Source: Dehalococcoidia bacterium
GTDB taxonomy: Bacteria > Chloroflexota > Dehalococcoidia > Lucifugimonadales > Lucifugimonadaceae
Assembly (NCBI GenBank): GCA_026421215.1
Contig: JAPKBN010000016.1
Location: 1-40,648 of the forward strand
Reading direction: 5' to 3'
Length of the DNA: 40,648 nucleotides
Shown: piece by piece, positions 17,572 through 25,971 of the stretch
Layout of the letters: every line of letters starts with the position of its first letter
How positions within the stretch are numbered: position 1 is the first letter of the stretch
Translations under genes and position numbers: made by a program
The notes under the pieces: generated by a model
Databases searched by the model: none
Seen by the model: only the letters and a program-made list of their open reading frames with translations
What the model was told of the DNA's origin: nothing

Positions 17572-18387
17572 TCAATAGCGTCCCGGGATCAGGTGATTCC
17601 CACCGTCATCCAGATGCCGTAGCAACACCAGCTCTTCCTCCGTCGGCGGGTCCATATAGGTCAGATCCTGTGACACCTTCAGTTTCCACGGGATGGTGGT
17701 CTGAACCTCTTCCAGCGATACGCCGGGGAAGAGGCGTTCAAGAACCATCTCGCATGAACCGGTTGTGCCACCGTCCTCCGTGTCGAACCCGAACACGCAC
17801 ATGGTTGTTGCGCACTTATTTGGTCCCTGTGGAGCGAGACCTGCTTCGGCCCGCCCACCTGGCCCGTCGATATACCCTGCGGTTGTCCGGAAATCCGCGC
17901 GCTCTTTGAAACGCCGTGTCTCCAGTGGCATCGTCGAAATAACGCGTTCCACCGAAGCGCCGATGTCGGCATTACCGCCCGTGCCTGGGAGCCTGCGTAT
18001 AGGGTCTTCAAACGTGCCCGCCAACATCGTATTCAGGTTACCAAACCTGTCGATCTGCGCTGCCTGTAGCACGGCTGACTGTGCCCAGCCCCCGTTCACG
18101 AACGCGCCCAAAGCATCGACCATGTCTCCAGACATTGCAGACCCCTGAGTGAGGCTGTGATCTGCGATTCCGATCGGCGCCGGGAGCTCTCGACTGGTTG
18201 GAATCCAATCGAGCGGGCCCGACTCGGTGCAGTACCACATGTTCGGCGCATGATGATACTTGGCCAAAGCCGCAGAAAGGAGTGGCGGGCCCATGCCCAC
18301 GATGCATGATTCACCATCCCGGACCTGGCGCGCAGTTGCGATGATCATCATCTCGGCGCGTGTGTATTTGTCCAGATTTATAGACAC
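17572..18387 (-). CDS. CoA-transferase subunit B (glutaconate CoA-transferase-like)
   Basis: A 271-residue class I CoA-transferase subunit resembling GctB. Glu55 in the motif CTESGPLD occupies the position of the catalytic glutamate that forms the CoA thioester in glutaconate CoA-transferase, so this looks like a true transferase. It does not look like an IpdB-type ring-cleavage hydrolase, which lacks that residue. Further family features are AVLQAAQIDRFGNLNT and the Gly-rich GTGGNAD segment. It begins four bases after subunit A and must form a heteromer with it. Acid substrate unknown; the adjacent aminotransferase suggests a keto or short dicarboxylic acid. Confidence 0.9.
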   Translation of the reverse strand: MSINLDKYTRAEMMIIATARQVRDGESCIVGMGPPLLSAALAKYHHAPNMWYCTESGPLDWIPTSRELPAPIGIADHSLTQGSAMSGDMVDALGAFVNGGWAQSAVLQAAQIDRFGNLNTMLAGTFEDPIRRLPGTGGNADIGASVERVISTMPLETRRFKERADFRTTAGYIDGPGGRAEAGLAPQGPNKCATTMCVFGFDTEDGGTTGSCEMVLERLFPGVSLEEVQTTIPWKLKVSQDLTYMDPPTEEELVLLRHLDDGGNHLIPGRY

Positions 18388-18391
18388 GTAA

Positions 18392-19393
18392 TCACCGCCA
18401 ACCGTACCTTGCTGGCTGTTCCGGGACCATCGTGTCTTTCACCCTCAGGTTGTCAAGTAAGTCTTCGCCAAATCGAGCTTTATATTTGGCGATGTAGCCG
18501 GCGTGATCCTTCGTGCCGTACACCCATTCATCCAGGTATTCACGGGCCCCATGCCAGGTTGTCATACCTGCGCCGGTCAGGCCTGCCCACTCCCGGTCAG
18601 CCCGGTAATAGCCGTTCAGCCCGCTGGGATGAGAGCCCCACGGTTCGTGGATGACGGCGCTCACCTTGAACCCGGGCACTATCGTGAAATGCGGCTCTGT
18701 TGCGATAACCGATCGAGGAACGATCTCCTCGGCGGTCACGAGAACGTTTTTTGAGGACCACAGTCCCCACTTGGTATCCGCCTGTGGACCCCAGACCTGA
18801 ACGTTTCCTTCTTCATCCGCCCGCTGGCAATGGACGATAGCCACATCGGGCTTCAACGCCGGGTACAGAAGCGCTTTTCGGCCGTCAAACGGTGAATCGA
18901 TCACGGCGTATGGCGGCGCAATGCTGCCGTCCTCCCGCTTCCGATCCTCTTTGAGGCTGCGGGAGTGGTTCATCGTTTCTTCAAGGAGATAGTCGGTGCC
19001 CAGGAAAGAGTTGGCGCAGATGAACGGCATGCCAAGCCCGCCTGCCATAAGGCGAAGCGTGATGGTCATGTTTGTGTAGTCGTTCCACTTCACGCGGCCA
19101 TCCCGCATCATTTCCTGGAACGGTTTACTCCTGAGGGTCCCACTCAGGTAGCCGGTCTCGATCCGATTTACGTTGCCGTCTATCGACATCATCGTGACGT
19201 TGGGCGTCACCGATCCGGCCACCGCCTTAAGTCCCTTTATCCCCTGGCGGATTATCTCGTTCGTGAGGGCGAACGAGATAATGTTGAAGCCGGAGTAGAT
19301 CGTATCGCCGTCATTTACGAAACGCTCAACCGCTTCATGGGCGGTCATCAACTTTGACCGGCCTGATGGCCATGAATTTATAGGCTCAGCCAT
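18392..19393 (-). CDS. CoA-transferase subunit A (glutaconate CoA-transferase-like)
   Basis: A 333-residue class I CoA-transferase alpha subunit, length typical of GctA. Features seen are an N-terminal KLMTAHEAVERFVNDGDTI stretch with the following SGFNIISFALTNE, a central MAGGLGMPFICANSFLGTDY, and DVAIVHCQRADEEGNVQVWG, all usual for this subunit. It carries the bulk of the acid-binding fold while the catalytic Glu sits in subunit B. It follows the class IV aminotransferase by 14 bases and precedes subunit B by four. Start at ATG 19393. Confidence 0.9.
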   Translation of the reverse strand: MAEPINSWPSGRSKLMTAHEAVERFVNDGDTIYSGFNIISFALTNEIIRQGIKGLKAVAGSVTPNVTMMSIDGNVNRIETGYLSGTLRSKPFQEMMRDGRVKWNDYTNMTITLRLMAGGLGMPFICANSFLGTDYLLEETMNHSRSLKEDRKREDGSIAPPYAVIDSPFDGRKALLYPALKPDVAIVHCQRADEEGNVQVWGPQADTKWGLWSSKNVLVTAEEIVPRSVIATEPHFTIVPGFKVSAVIHEPWGSHPSGLNGYYRADREWAGLTGAGMTTWHGAREYLDEWVYGTKDHAGYIAKYKARFGEDLLDNLRVKDTMVPEQPARYGWR

Positions 19394-19407
19394 CGTTGGT
19401 GGAGTGC

Positions 19408-20337
19408 CTACGCTTCTAACCGGCTTGTGTACTGAGACACCCAGTCGAAGTCGACGAAATCAACGTAGGCGTCCATGAGCGCCTTCGTGATCGGTCCCGG
19501 CGTTATGCCGTCTGCTATGGGCTTTCCGTTTACCGTCCTCACGCCGCATATGCAGAGGCTTGTAGAGGTCAGAAATACCTCGTCAGCGACATATGCGTCG
19601 AACGGATCGATATCGTCCTCAACCACCGGGATGCCCAGTCCTTTGGCGAGTTCCATCACCGTCTCACGGCTGATTCCGCCAAGCACGAACTGTGATCGCG
19701 GGGTGTGGATGACTCCGTCTTTGACGGTAAAGAAATTGGAGCCAATGCCCTCCGCAAAATTGCCTTGCATGTCCAGCAGAATGGCCCACGCGGCCGGGTT
19801 ATACGCCTTCGCCTCAAGGTCGCCCATGATCAGGTTCAGGTAGTTGTGTGACTTGGCTCTGGGACTCAACGACTCTGGCGGCGTGCGTCGTACAGAAGGC
19901 ACGATCACATCAATGCCGTCTTTGAACAACGGAGCTCGCGCCTTGAGAGGAAGTGGTGTGCACTCGATAACCACCGTGGCGCCTTCGTGCTCCCACATGT
20001 CGCCACCGACGATGTCCGTTCCGCGACTAACCCGCTGCCCAACCCAGTAGTCCTCGGTTTCGTCGATCAAAGGCAGGTTCGCCTCAAGAACCTCCATGGA
20101 CTTATCTATCATCTCTTTCTCGGTCATGCCGGGATCGAGCTGAAAGTACCTGAGTGTGTTTGAGAATCGGGAGATGTGCTCTTCTAACTTGAAAATCTTG
20201 TGTCCAAAGGTGCGCGTCATATCAAACGCGCCATCGCCATACTTGAAACTGCGATCTCGGAACGAGACGAGAGCTTTGCTCTCGGGGACAATCTCGCCGT
20301 TGAAATAGGCGACGCGTTCCTTCGTAGTTGTGGTCAT
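19408..20337 (-). CDS. Class IV aminotransferase (branched-chain / D-amino acid type)
   Basis: A 309-residue PLP enzyme of fold type IV, which includes branched-chain aminotransferases, D-alanine aminotransferase, and 4-amino-4-deoxychorismate lyase. Lys162 (SPRAKSHNYLN) should hold PLP; Glu196 in the AEGIGSNFF loop is the cofactor-binding Glu. The N-terminal FNGEIVPESKALVSFRDRSFKYGDG is typical. Substrate class cannot be fixed: it may deaminate an amino acid or omega-amino acid whose keto acid feeds the CoA-transferase next in line. Start at ATG 20337 with AAGGGG six bases ahead. It heads a leftward run of eight genes. Confidence 0.88.
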   Translation of the reverse strand: MTTTTKERVAYFNGEIVPESKALVSFRDRSFKYGDGAFDMTRTFGHKIFKLEEHISRFSNTLRYFQLDPGMTEKEMIDKSMEVLEANLPLIDETEDYWVGQRVSRGTDIVGGDMWEHEGATVVIECTPLPLKARAPLFKDGIDVIVPSVRRTPPESLSPRAKSHNYLNLIMGDLEAKAYNPAAWAILLDMQGNFAEGIGSNFFTVKDGVIHTPRSQFVLGGISRETVMELAKGLGIPVVEDDIDPFDAYVADEVFLTSTSLCICGVRTVNGKPIADGITPGPITKALMDAYVDFVDFDWVSQYTSRLEA

Positions 20338-20440
20338 GGAATCCCCTTTAACTGCGGGAGGTGAGATGCTGGGACGCGCGTGCGGATGCGCGTGTAGTCG
20401 TGACAGCGGCGATATTAGGCGCGGTGAGGCGGACGGGCAA

Positions 20441-20456
20441 CTGGCTCGCGGGCCAG
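20441..20456 (-). terminator. Short hairpin just after the response regulator
   Basis: CTGGC (20441-20445) pairs with GCCAG (20452-20456) around a 6-base GC-rich loop, immediately past the stop of the leftward regulator gene. Small stem, only two T follow on the minus strand; a weak terminator candidate separating the regulator from the aminotransferase operon. Confidence 0.3.
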
Positions 20457-20459
20457 AAT

Positions 20460-21158
20460 TTAGCGTTCGTGGACCAAATTAAGTCGATATCCCACACCGC
20501 GTTCGTTGGCGATGGGATCAAACCCCGGGGCGACCGTCCCGAATTTAGATCGTATTCGCTGCACGTGAACTTTCAGGTAGTCACTCTCACCGACATAGGT
20601 CGGTCCCCAGACGCTTCTCAGCAGATTTTCATGCGAGACAACATGTGGATAGCCTTGGACTAACTGTGCAAGTAACTTGTACTCCAGAGGCGTGAGCGGG
20701 ACTTTTTCACTCCCGTAAGTTACTTCATGTGCGGCGAAATCGAACCGCAAGCCTTCTTCCTCGAAGGTCTCTTGTTCCGATATGTAAGTAACTCGCTGAG
20801 TGCGGCGTAATACGGCGCTAAGTCTGGCCAACAACTCCATAGGTGCAAACGGCTTTGTGATGTAGTCGTCGGCGCCGAACTCTAAGCCTTCGACCTTGTC
20901 CATGTGTCCGTCACGCGCAGTCAGCATCACGATGGGTACTTCTGACGACTCACGTATCGTACGCATCACATCGAATCCGGACATGTCCGGTAGGCCGACA
21001 TCCAGAACGATGATGTCCAGATGCTTACGGTGCACGTGCTCGATGGCGGCGTGCCCATCGGCGGCTTCAATGATTTCGGCGTCAGGCCACTTGACACTGA
21101 CCACCGCTGTTACTGCTTCTGCAATGTCCGGGTCGTCATCGACCACCAGAACCCTCAT
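20460..21158 (-). CDS. OmpR/PhoB-family response regulator
   Basis: A 232-residue two-domain regulator. The receiver domain (1-120) has the acidic pocket Asp7-Asp9, phospho-acceptor Asp53 (VLDVGLPD), Thr80 (MLTARD) and Lys102 (DYITKPF), all intact, so it is phosphorylatable. The C-terminal winged-helix DNA-binding domain (about 130-232) ends in the expected LKVHVQRIRSKF and GVGYRL. No histidine kinase gene lies anywhere in this window, so it is an orphan here; targets unknown. It lies between the aminotransferase operon and the release-factor gene; its own start at ATG 21158 follows a 114-base gap. Confidence 0.93.
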   Translation of the reverse strand: MRVLVVDDDPDIAEAVTAVVSVKWPDAEIIEAADGHAAIEHVHRKHLDIIVLDVGLPDMSGFDVMRTIRESSEVPIVMLTARDGHMDKVEGLEFGADDYITKPFAPMELLARLSAVLRRTQRVTYISEQETFEEEGLRFDFAAHEVTYGSEKVPLTPLEYKLLAQLVQGYPHVVSHENLLRSVWGPTYVGESDYLKVHVQRIRSKFGTVAPGFDPIANERGVGYRLNLVHER

Positions 21159-21272
21159 GATCCCTCCCGGTCGTCTCCGAGGCCACGATAATCCTCGGCG
21201 TTCCCGCAGCTTCTATCGCAAAAAGTAACATGATCCAGAAATTCATGCTTTGCCGTGCCAATTATTTCCTAA

Positions 21273-22001
21273 TCACGATTTCGCTTCCCAAACGTGGCAC
21301 CCCCACACACTGATGATGGCTTGTTCGAGAGATTTCAGGCCTGGACGATCCACCGCTACTTCGATATTCGGCAACCGACTTCGTAATCCGTCGGCGAAGT
21401 TACAACGCCTGGCGAATCCCTCCAGCACGTGGCCATCTCCGCCGATCGCGATAGCGTCCAGATCACGCTCAAACGGACCTATCCGGTCCAGTGCGGCCTT
21501 GCACAACTTGTCGTATAACCGCGCTATCCAGACCTCACGGTTGCGCTCAAATCTACGTTGGGATTGACCGCCTTTACGATGCCGGCCTTTTACGTAGCGG
21601 GTCCCCGTTTTGCTCGAGATCAGTTTTTCATCCTTAGCGACTCCCACCGCAAATGAACCGAGTCTTAACAGGATGAATGCAATTGTGCGGCGCCTGGTGA
21701 GGGATTCGACGAGTGGGGCAAAATATGGGCCGTCAGTCATACGATCGCCGTCGTCGATGTCGATCGCGAAAGGAGCGCCGAACGCTGCCTGTCCTGAGGG
21801 CCAGCTCACCAAAACTAACCCGTTTGGTGAGCTCAAGGCAGCAGTCGGAAGCCATTCCCACTCTGGAATGATCCCGGGATGGGGCGCTACGTAAAGCGTG
21901 TCGGTGACAGAGCCGGTTCTTATATTTAAATCCTCGAGATAGTTGACCAGCCGCGACCTAATCAGGAAGCGCTCACGATAAGACTGATTTGTCTTTGTCA
22001 T
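21273..22001 (-). CDS. Bacterial Vms1-like release factor (VLRF1 / eRF1-like peptidyl-tRNA hydrolase)
   Basis: A 242-residue protein with the features of the bacterial VLRF1 family, relatives of eukaryotic Vms1 and the eRF1 catalytic domain, thought to cut peptidyl-tRNA on stalled or split ribosomes. The key evidence is the basic catalytic loop at about residues 133-151: GRHRKGGQSQRRFERNRE with Gly144-Gly145-Gln146, where actinobacterial homologues have a similar GGxSQQRFARRR pattern. A beta strand (AFILLRLGSFAVGVAKDEK) precedes it, as in that fold, and a C-terminal region with AIAIGGDGHVLEGFA and VDRPG follows. The assignment rests on remembered family motifs. It lies 17 bases behind the enolase-superfamily gene, which may be incidental. 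Start at ATG 22001. Elements of a partner quality-control system (RqcH, mutS2-like) are not in the window. Confidence 0.75.
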   Translation of the reverse strand: MTKTNQSYRERFLIRSRLVNYLEDLNIRTGSVTDTLYVAPHPGIIPEWEWLPTAALSSPNGLVLVSWPSGQAAFGAPFAIDIDDGDRMTDGPYFAPLVESLTRRRTIAFILLRLGSFAVGVAKDEKLISSKTGTRYVKGRHRKGGQSQRRFERNREVWIARLYDKLCKAALDRIGPFERDLDAIAIGGDGHVLEGFARRCNFADGLRSRLPNIEVAVDRPGLKSLEQAIISVWGCHVWEAKS

Positions 22002-22018
22002 CGCTCACGCATCGTGTA

Positions 22019-23191
22019 TTACAGCGTCCAGTGCCTACCACGAGCTTCTACGGTTGATTGGTCGAGATTCGCGCCAAGTCCTAAGCCGTCAGGTATGTAT
22101 ATTCGGCCGGACTCAATTCGCTCTGCCGGTTCCAGTACCGATGGCCGCCAGTCAACCTCGCCCCATGCGTGCTCCAGCGGCCGTGTTCCGCCAAAAGCCG
22201 CCGTGACGTGTGCGCTGGCTAACTGTGACACAGGACCAGATGGCGAGTGCATCGAGACAGACCCTGGGGCGATCGCCTCCAGTACCCGGCCGATCTCGAC
22301 GGCTTCACCCGCGCCTCCACAGAACTTGATGTCTGGCATAACGACGTCCATCACGTCGCCCTCGATGATTCGCTGGAAAAGACCGACTCCGTACCCAGAT
22401 TCAGCACCCGCGACATCCATCGTGGCCCTCTCTCGAATCCGCTTCATCACATCTGGCTGCTCGATTCCGTCCACCGCTTCTTCGTACCAGGCGACGTTTG
22501 ACTCGCGGAGGAAGATTTCGAGAGCAATCCCAGAGCCCAAATCGAACCGGCTGTGGCAGTCAACAAACAGCGACACATCGGGGCCGATGGCCTCTCGAAC
22601 CGCCACGATGCGGTCGATCCCAGATCTGGCCGCCTCCGGCAGCCCTGGCTCCTCGAACGGGGAGCGCACCTCATCAAACGGCGCGCACTTCACGATCTCA
22701 TAGCCGCGCCTGATCGCCTCACGTGCTGCCGCGGCAAACGCCTCTGGCGATCTGTCTCTTGGACCGTCGTCATCGGGCAGCATGGACCGATTCATGTTGC
22801 CGTAGAGCTGTACAGATTTGGTTCGCTGTCCCCCGAGGAACTCGCCAAGACTGACACCTGATCGCCGAGCCTGCGCGTCAACTATGGCCGTCCGAAGTGC
22901 GCTCACTGTGGTGGCCTTGGTGCGGTCAGCTTCCAGTTCTTCGACAGTCAGGCCTAATTGTGCGGTGACATCAGACTCACTAATTGGCGGCGAGAGCCTG
23001 AGGCGTTCCGCATATTGGGCAGTCAACCCAGCAATTTCGGTCGTCGCACCGGGGCCGGCCAGTTCCGCCAGACCAGTGTTCCCATCGTCGTCCGTGATCT
23101 CGACGAACACCCACTGGTGTGACCCGTGGACGTGGAACGATGTGAACTCAACCCGGGCGATGTTGAATGGTGTATCGCTCTCGGTACTCAA
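22019..23191 (-). CDS. Mandelate racemase/muconate lactonizing enzyme family protein
   Basis: A 390-residue enolase-superfamily enzyme. Unlike the copy at 10581-11780, its three metal ligands look intact: Asp211 (FVDCHSRF), the Glu of YEEAVD at 237/238, and Glu264 (GAESGYG). Lys168 (IVKCAPFD) and His315 (SMHSPSG) are possible acid/base residues, and Asp287 follows MP. The barrel starts around residue 125 after a capping domain. Likely an acid-sugar dehydratase or epimerase; subgroup not determined. The start is probably TTG 23191, with GAGGAG about 12 bases upstream; no in-frame ATG is near. Sits between a release-factor gene and an aminopeptidase gene. Confidence 0.88.
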   Translation of the reverse strand: MSTESDTPFNIARVEFTSFHVHGSHQWVFVEITDDDGNTGLAELAGPGATTEIAGLTAQYAERLRLSPPISESDVTAQLGLTVEELEADRTKATTVSALRTAIVDAQARRSGVSLGEFLGGQRTKSVQLYGNMNRSMLPDDDGPRDRSPEAFAAAAREAIRRGYEIVKCAPFDEVRSPFEEPGLPEAARSGIDRIVAVREAIGPDVSLFVDCHSRFDLGSGIALEIFLRESNVAWYEEAVDGIEQPDVMKRIRERATMDVAGAESGYGVGLFQRIIEGDVMDVVMPDIKFCGGAGEAVEIGRVLEAIAPGSVSMHSPSGPVSQLASAHVTAAFGGTRPLEHAWGEVDWRPSVLEPAERIESGRIYIPDGLGLGANLDQSTVEARGRHWTL

Positions 23192-23254
23192 CTGTCTTCT
23201 GTGCTCCTCAAATTACTTGTTGACCGGGCGCGTACGGTATCTATGGGGGTCATA

Positions 23255-25804
23255 TCATCGGGTCAGCGCCGCAGCCAGCCGCTCAGACTCACGTTCCCGC
23301 AATGCAACGTTAATTCGAAGGCGTTCGAGATGCTGAGACAGCGTTAGCGCGCCCTGCGGGACCTCGTGCTCCTCAAAGAACGCCAGCACCTCGTCGGCTA
23401 TCTCTGGCCTCGATAGAGACCGAACACCGGACAACATTCGGACGATCGAATTCGACGGGAAGACTTTGTTGATTGTGTCCCAGTTGTCCTTGATGAACGC
23501 CCATGCCTGTGGTCCGTTCTCACGGTTCACCATGCAACCGGCCAGCAAGTATGGCGCGTCCTGTGTTCGAATCTCTCCGCTCAAAGTCATTGACAGTGTT
23601 CGCGACATCTGTTCCGAACTTGGGAACCCCACAAGTGTCCGCAGGTAGCGTTGCTCCTCCTGAGGGTCCAGCGGTGACTTGAAGCGCTGGAAGAAGGTGT
23701 CATAATCGGCGTCCGAGCCTCCGTTCGCCACGACGCCGGTGACAGCTGCGGCCACATTTGCGTCTATGCTGCCCGGATCCTCTAGATAACGAGCGTGCAA
23801 ACCTCGGGCGCGGTCCCGGGCGTTTTGATCGTTCCCAGTAACGGCGAGTGCTCTGATAAGCGTTCCGCGCAGCTCCAGGTCTCTGGAAGTCTGGCCCTCT
23901 GAAGGCTCCCATCCGATCCGGTCAAGCGCCGGTCCAACCAGATCCCGGACAACGGAACGCATGGCGCCCCGTCCTTCGCCCTCAAGCAATCGGTCGAGGG
24001 CAGCCAGGCAGCCGGTCAGTTGACCCCACACCTCGGCGTCGGTCTCCTCTGAGAAGCCACGAGCGAACGCCACGAATTCACTCGCCGGCGTATCGCCGGC
24101 AACCACCGAAGCCCAAGCATCGTCAACGAGCATGTAGCGCTCGATTGCCGAGAGTTCACCCCCTGCAACATCGATTTTCGCCAGCAACTCTGGAGAGTAG
24201 CGAACCCGGTAGAATCCGTGGCCCCCTGCGTTCACAATGACGGATTCGACAGGGCTATCCAGCGCGATATCGGTGCTTCCGCCCTCCAGCAGGACGCGTT
24301 GCGGCTCACCGTTGATCCGCAACATGATCGGCACCGACCATCGGCTATTCGCGCCTTCGGGATCGTCCACAAATCGGAATCGACGCTGAGACAGCCGTAG
24401 TGTCGTCTCGCCGGTCGACTCCACGCCGACGACGGGATAGCCGCCCTGGTAGATCCAAGAATCCATGATCCGGCGTGCCGGCTCGCCTGTGGTCTCCTCG
24501 ATGGCGTCCCACAGATCGTTTGTCTCAGTGTTGCCGTAGCTGTGCTTGGTCAGGTAGTTCCTGATGCCGTCCCGGTACGGCGTGTCGCCGAGATACTGCT
24601 CAAGCATCCTCAGCACCGATCCACCCTTTTCGTACGTCAACAGGTCAAACATGCCCTCGGCGTCCGAAGGTGAGTTCACCTCGATCTCGATGGGGCGCGT
24701 CTTCTCCAGGGAGTCCACGTCGAAGGCCATCGAACGCTCAAACCCGAACTGCACCCAGCGCTCCCACTCAGGTCGGAACGCGTCTGTTGAGAGCGTCGCC
24801 ATGAAGGTTGCGAAGGCCTCGTTTAGCCAAATCCCATTCCACCACCGCATCGTGACGAGGTCACCGAACCACATGTGGGCGATCTCGTGCGCGATGACGT
24901 CCGCTACTCGAAGAAGCTCCGGTTGCGTTGCCCTGTCCCTGTCGAGCAGCAGCAGCACCTCTCGGTACGTGATCGCTCCCAGGTTTTCCATCGCTCCGAA
25001 TGCGAAGTCTGGAACGGCGACCATATCCAGCTTGTCGCCGGGATAGGGGATGCCGTAGTAGTCCTCGAAGAACGAAAGCGCGTGTTTGCCGGCCTCCAGG
25101 GAGTACTCAGTCAAGTGGCCCTTGCCGCGCGGGTAGATGATCCTGAGCGGCGTGCCGTTCACATCGATAGGATCTGTTGCTTCAAACGGACCGATGATGA
25201 ATGCGACCAGGTAAGTGGACATCTTCATAGTGTCGGCAAACTTGACCGTCCGGACCCCGCCCGAGAGCTCGTTAGAGATCTCGGCTCCGTTGGACATGGC
25301 GAACTGATCTTCCGGCACGATCAGCGTAATGCCATAAGACGCCTTGAACTCCGGCTCGTCCCAGCAAGGGAACGCGCGGCGGGCGTCAGTGGACTCCATC
25401 TGCGTAGTTGCAATCGTGTGCTCCACTCCGGCGTCGTCTTTGAACGTGGAGCGGTAGAACCCGTGAAGCTGGTCGTTCAAGAGGCCCCGGAAGCGAGCGT
25501 GAAATGTGTGATCGCCGGGCGCAACAGCGGATGCGAGTGAAAGCGTCGCGCGTTGCAACTCCTCGTCGTACTCAATTCCAGATACCTCGGTGCGTGAACC
25601 GTCCGACACCGAGACCCACGCCTCATCGATCTCGATCTCGATCGAGTTGATGACGAACACATCGGTCGTTTCAGAGACCGAAATTCTGATCTCCTCGGTA
25701 CCGGCGAACGTGAAGTTCACAAGGTCCGGTTCAAGCGTCAGATCGTAGTGCGACGGGGTAACGGTCTTTGGTAGTCGGTACCGGGACTGCGTGTCGTCTG
25801 GCAT
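23255..25804 (-). CDS. pepN: M1-family zinc aminopeptidase
   Basis: An 849-residue metallopeptidase that removes N-terminal residues from peptides. The exopeptidase motif GAMEN is at 270-274; the zinc site HEIAH is at 306-310 with the third ligand Glu329 (WLNEAF), exactly 18 residues later, as required. The order is an N-terminal beta-saddle domain, thermolysin-like catalytic domain, beta-sandwich and long helical C-terminal domain, giving the usual length of the family. It looks more like the eukaryotic aminopeptidase A/puromycin-sensitive subfamily than enterobacterial PepN. No signal peptide, so probably cytoplasmic peptide turnover. Start at ATG 25804. Confidence 0.95.
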   Translation of the reverse strand: MPDDTQSRYRLPKTVTPSHYDLTLEPDLVNFTFAGTEEIRISVSETTDVFVINSIEIEIDEAWVSVSDGSRTEVSGIEYDEELQRATLSLASAVAPGDHTFHARFRGLLNDQLHGFYRSTFKDDAGVEHTIATTQMESTDARRAFPCWDEPEFKASYGITLIVPEDQFAMSNGAEISNELSGGVRTVKFADTMKMSTYLVAFIIGPFEATDPIDVNGTPLRIIYPRGKGHLTEYSLEAGKHALSFFEDYYGIPYPGDKLDMVAVPDFAFGAMENLGAITYREVLLLLDRDRATQPELLRVADVIAHEIAHMWFGDLVTMRWWNGIWLNEAFATFMATLSTDAFRPEWERWVQFGFERSMAFDVDSLEKTRPIEIEVNSPSDAEGMFDLLTYEKGGSVLRMLEQYLGDTPYRDGIRNYLTKHSYGNTETNDLWDAIEETTGEPARRIMDSWIYQGGYPVVGVESTGETTLRLSQRRFRFVDDPEGANSRWSVPIMLRINGEPQRVLLEGGSTDIALDSPVESVIVNAGGHGFYRVRYSPELLAKIDVAGGELSAIERYMLVDDAWASVVAGDTPASEFVAFARGFSEETDAEVWGQLTGCLAALDRLLEGEGRGAMRSVVRDLVGPALDRIGWEPSEGQTSRDLELRGTLIRALAVTGNDQNARDRARGLHARYLEDPGSIDANVAAAVTGVVANGGSDADYDTFFQRFKSPLDPQEEQRYLRTLVGFPSSEQMSRTLSMTLSGEIRTQDAPYLLAGCMVNRENGPQAWAFIKDNWDTINKVFPSNSIVRMLSGVRSLSRPEIADEVLAFFEEHEVPQGALTLSQHLERLRINVALRERESERLAAALTR

Positions 25805-25971
25805 CTGGTCTCCGTGGGCGCGAGCGCCACATCACATAAGGTGTGAATCAAGTGGATTCGTGTTGATTGCGGATAGACGAGGCTACCAGCGATTCCGCCC
25901 GTTGCGCGCCTAGTCTCCGCAGCCCGCGCTTTCTGGCTGAGCGACCACACTCTGAGCTTCTCCAGGGTGGT

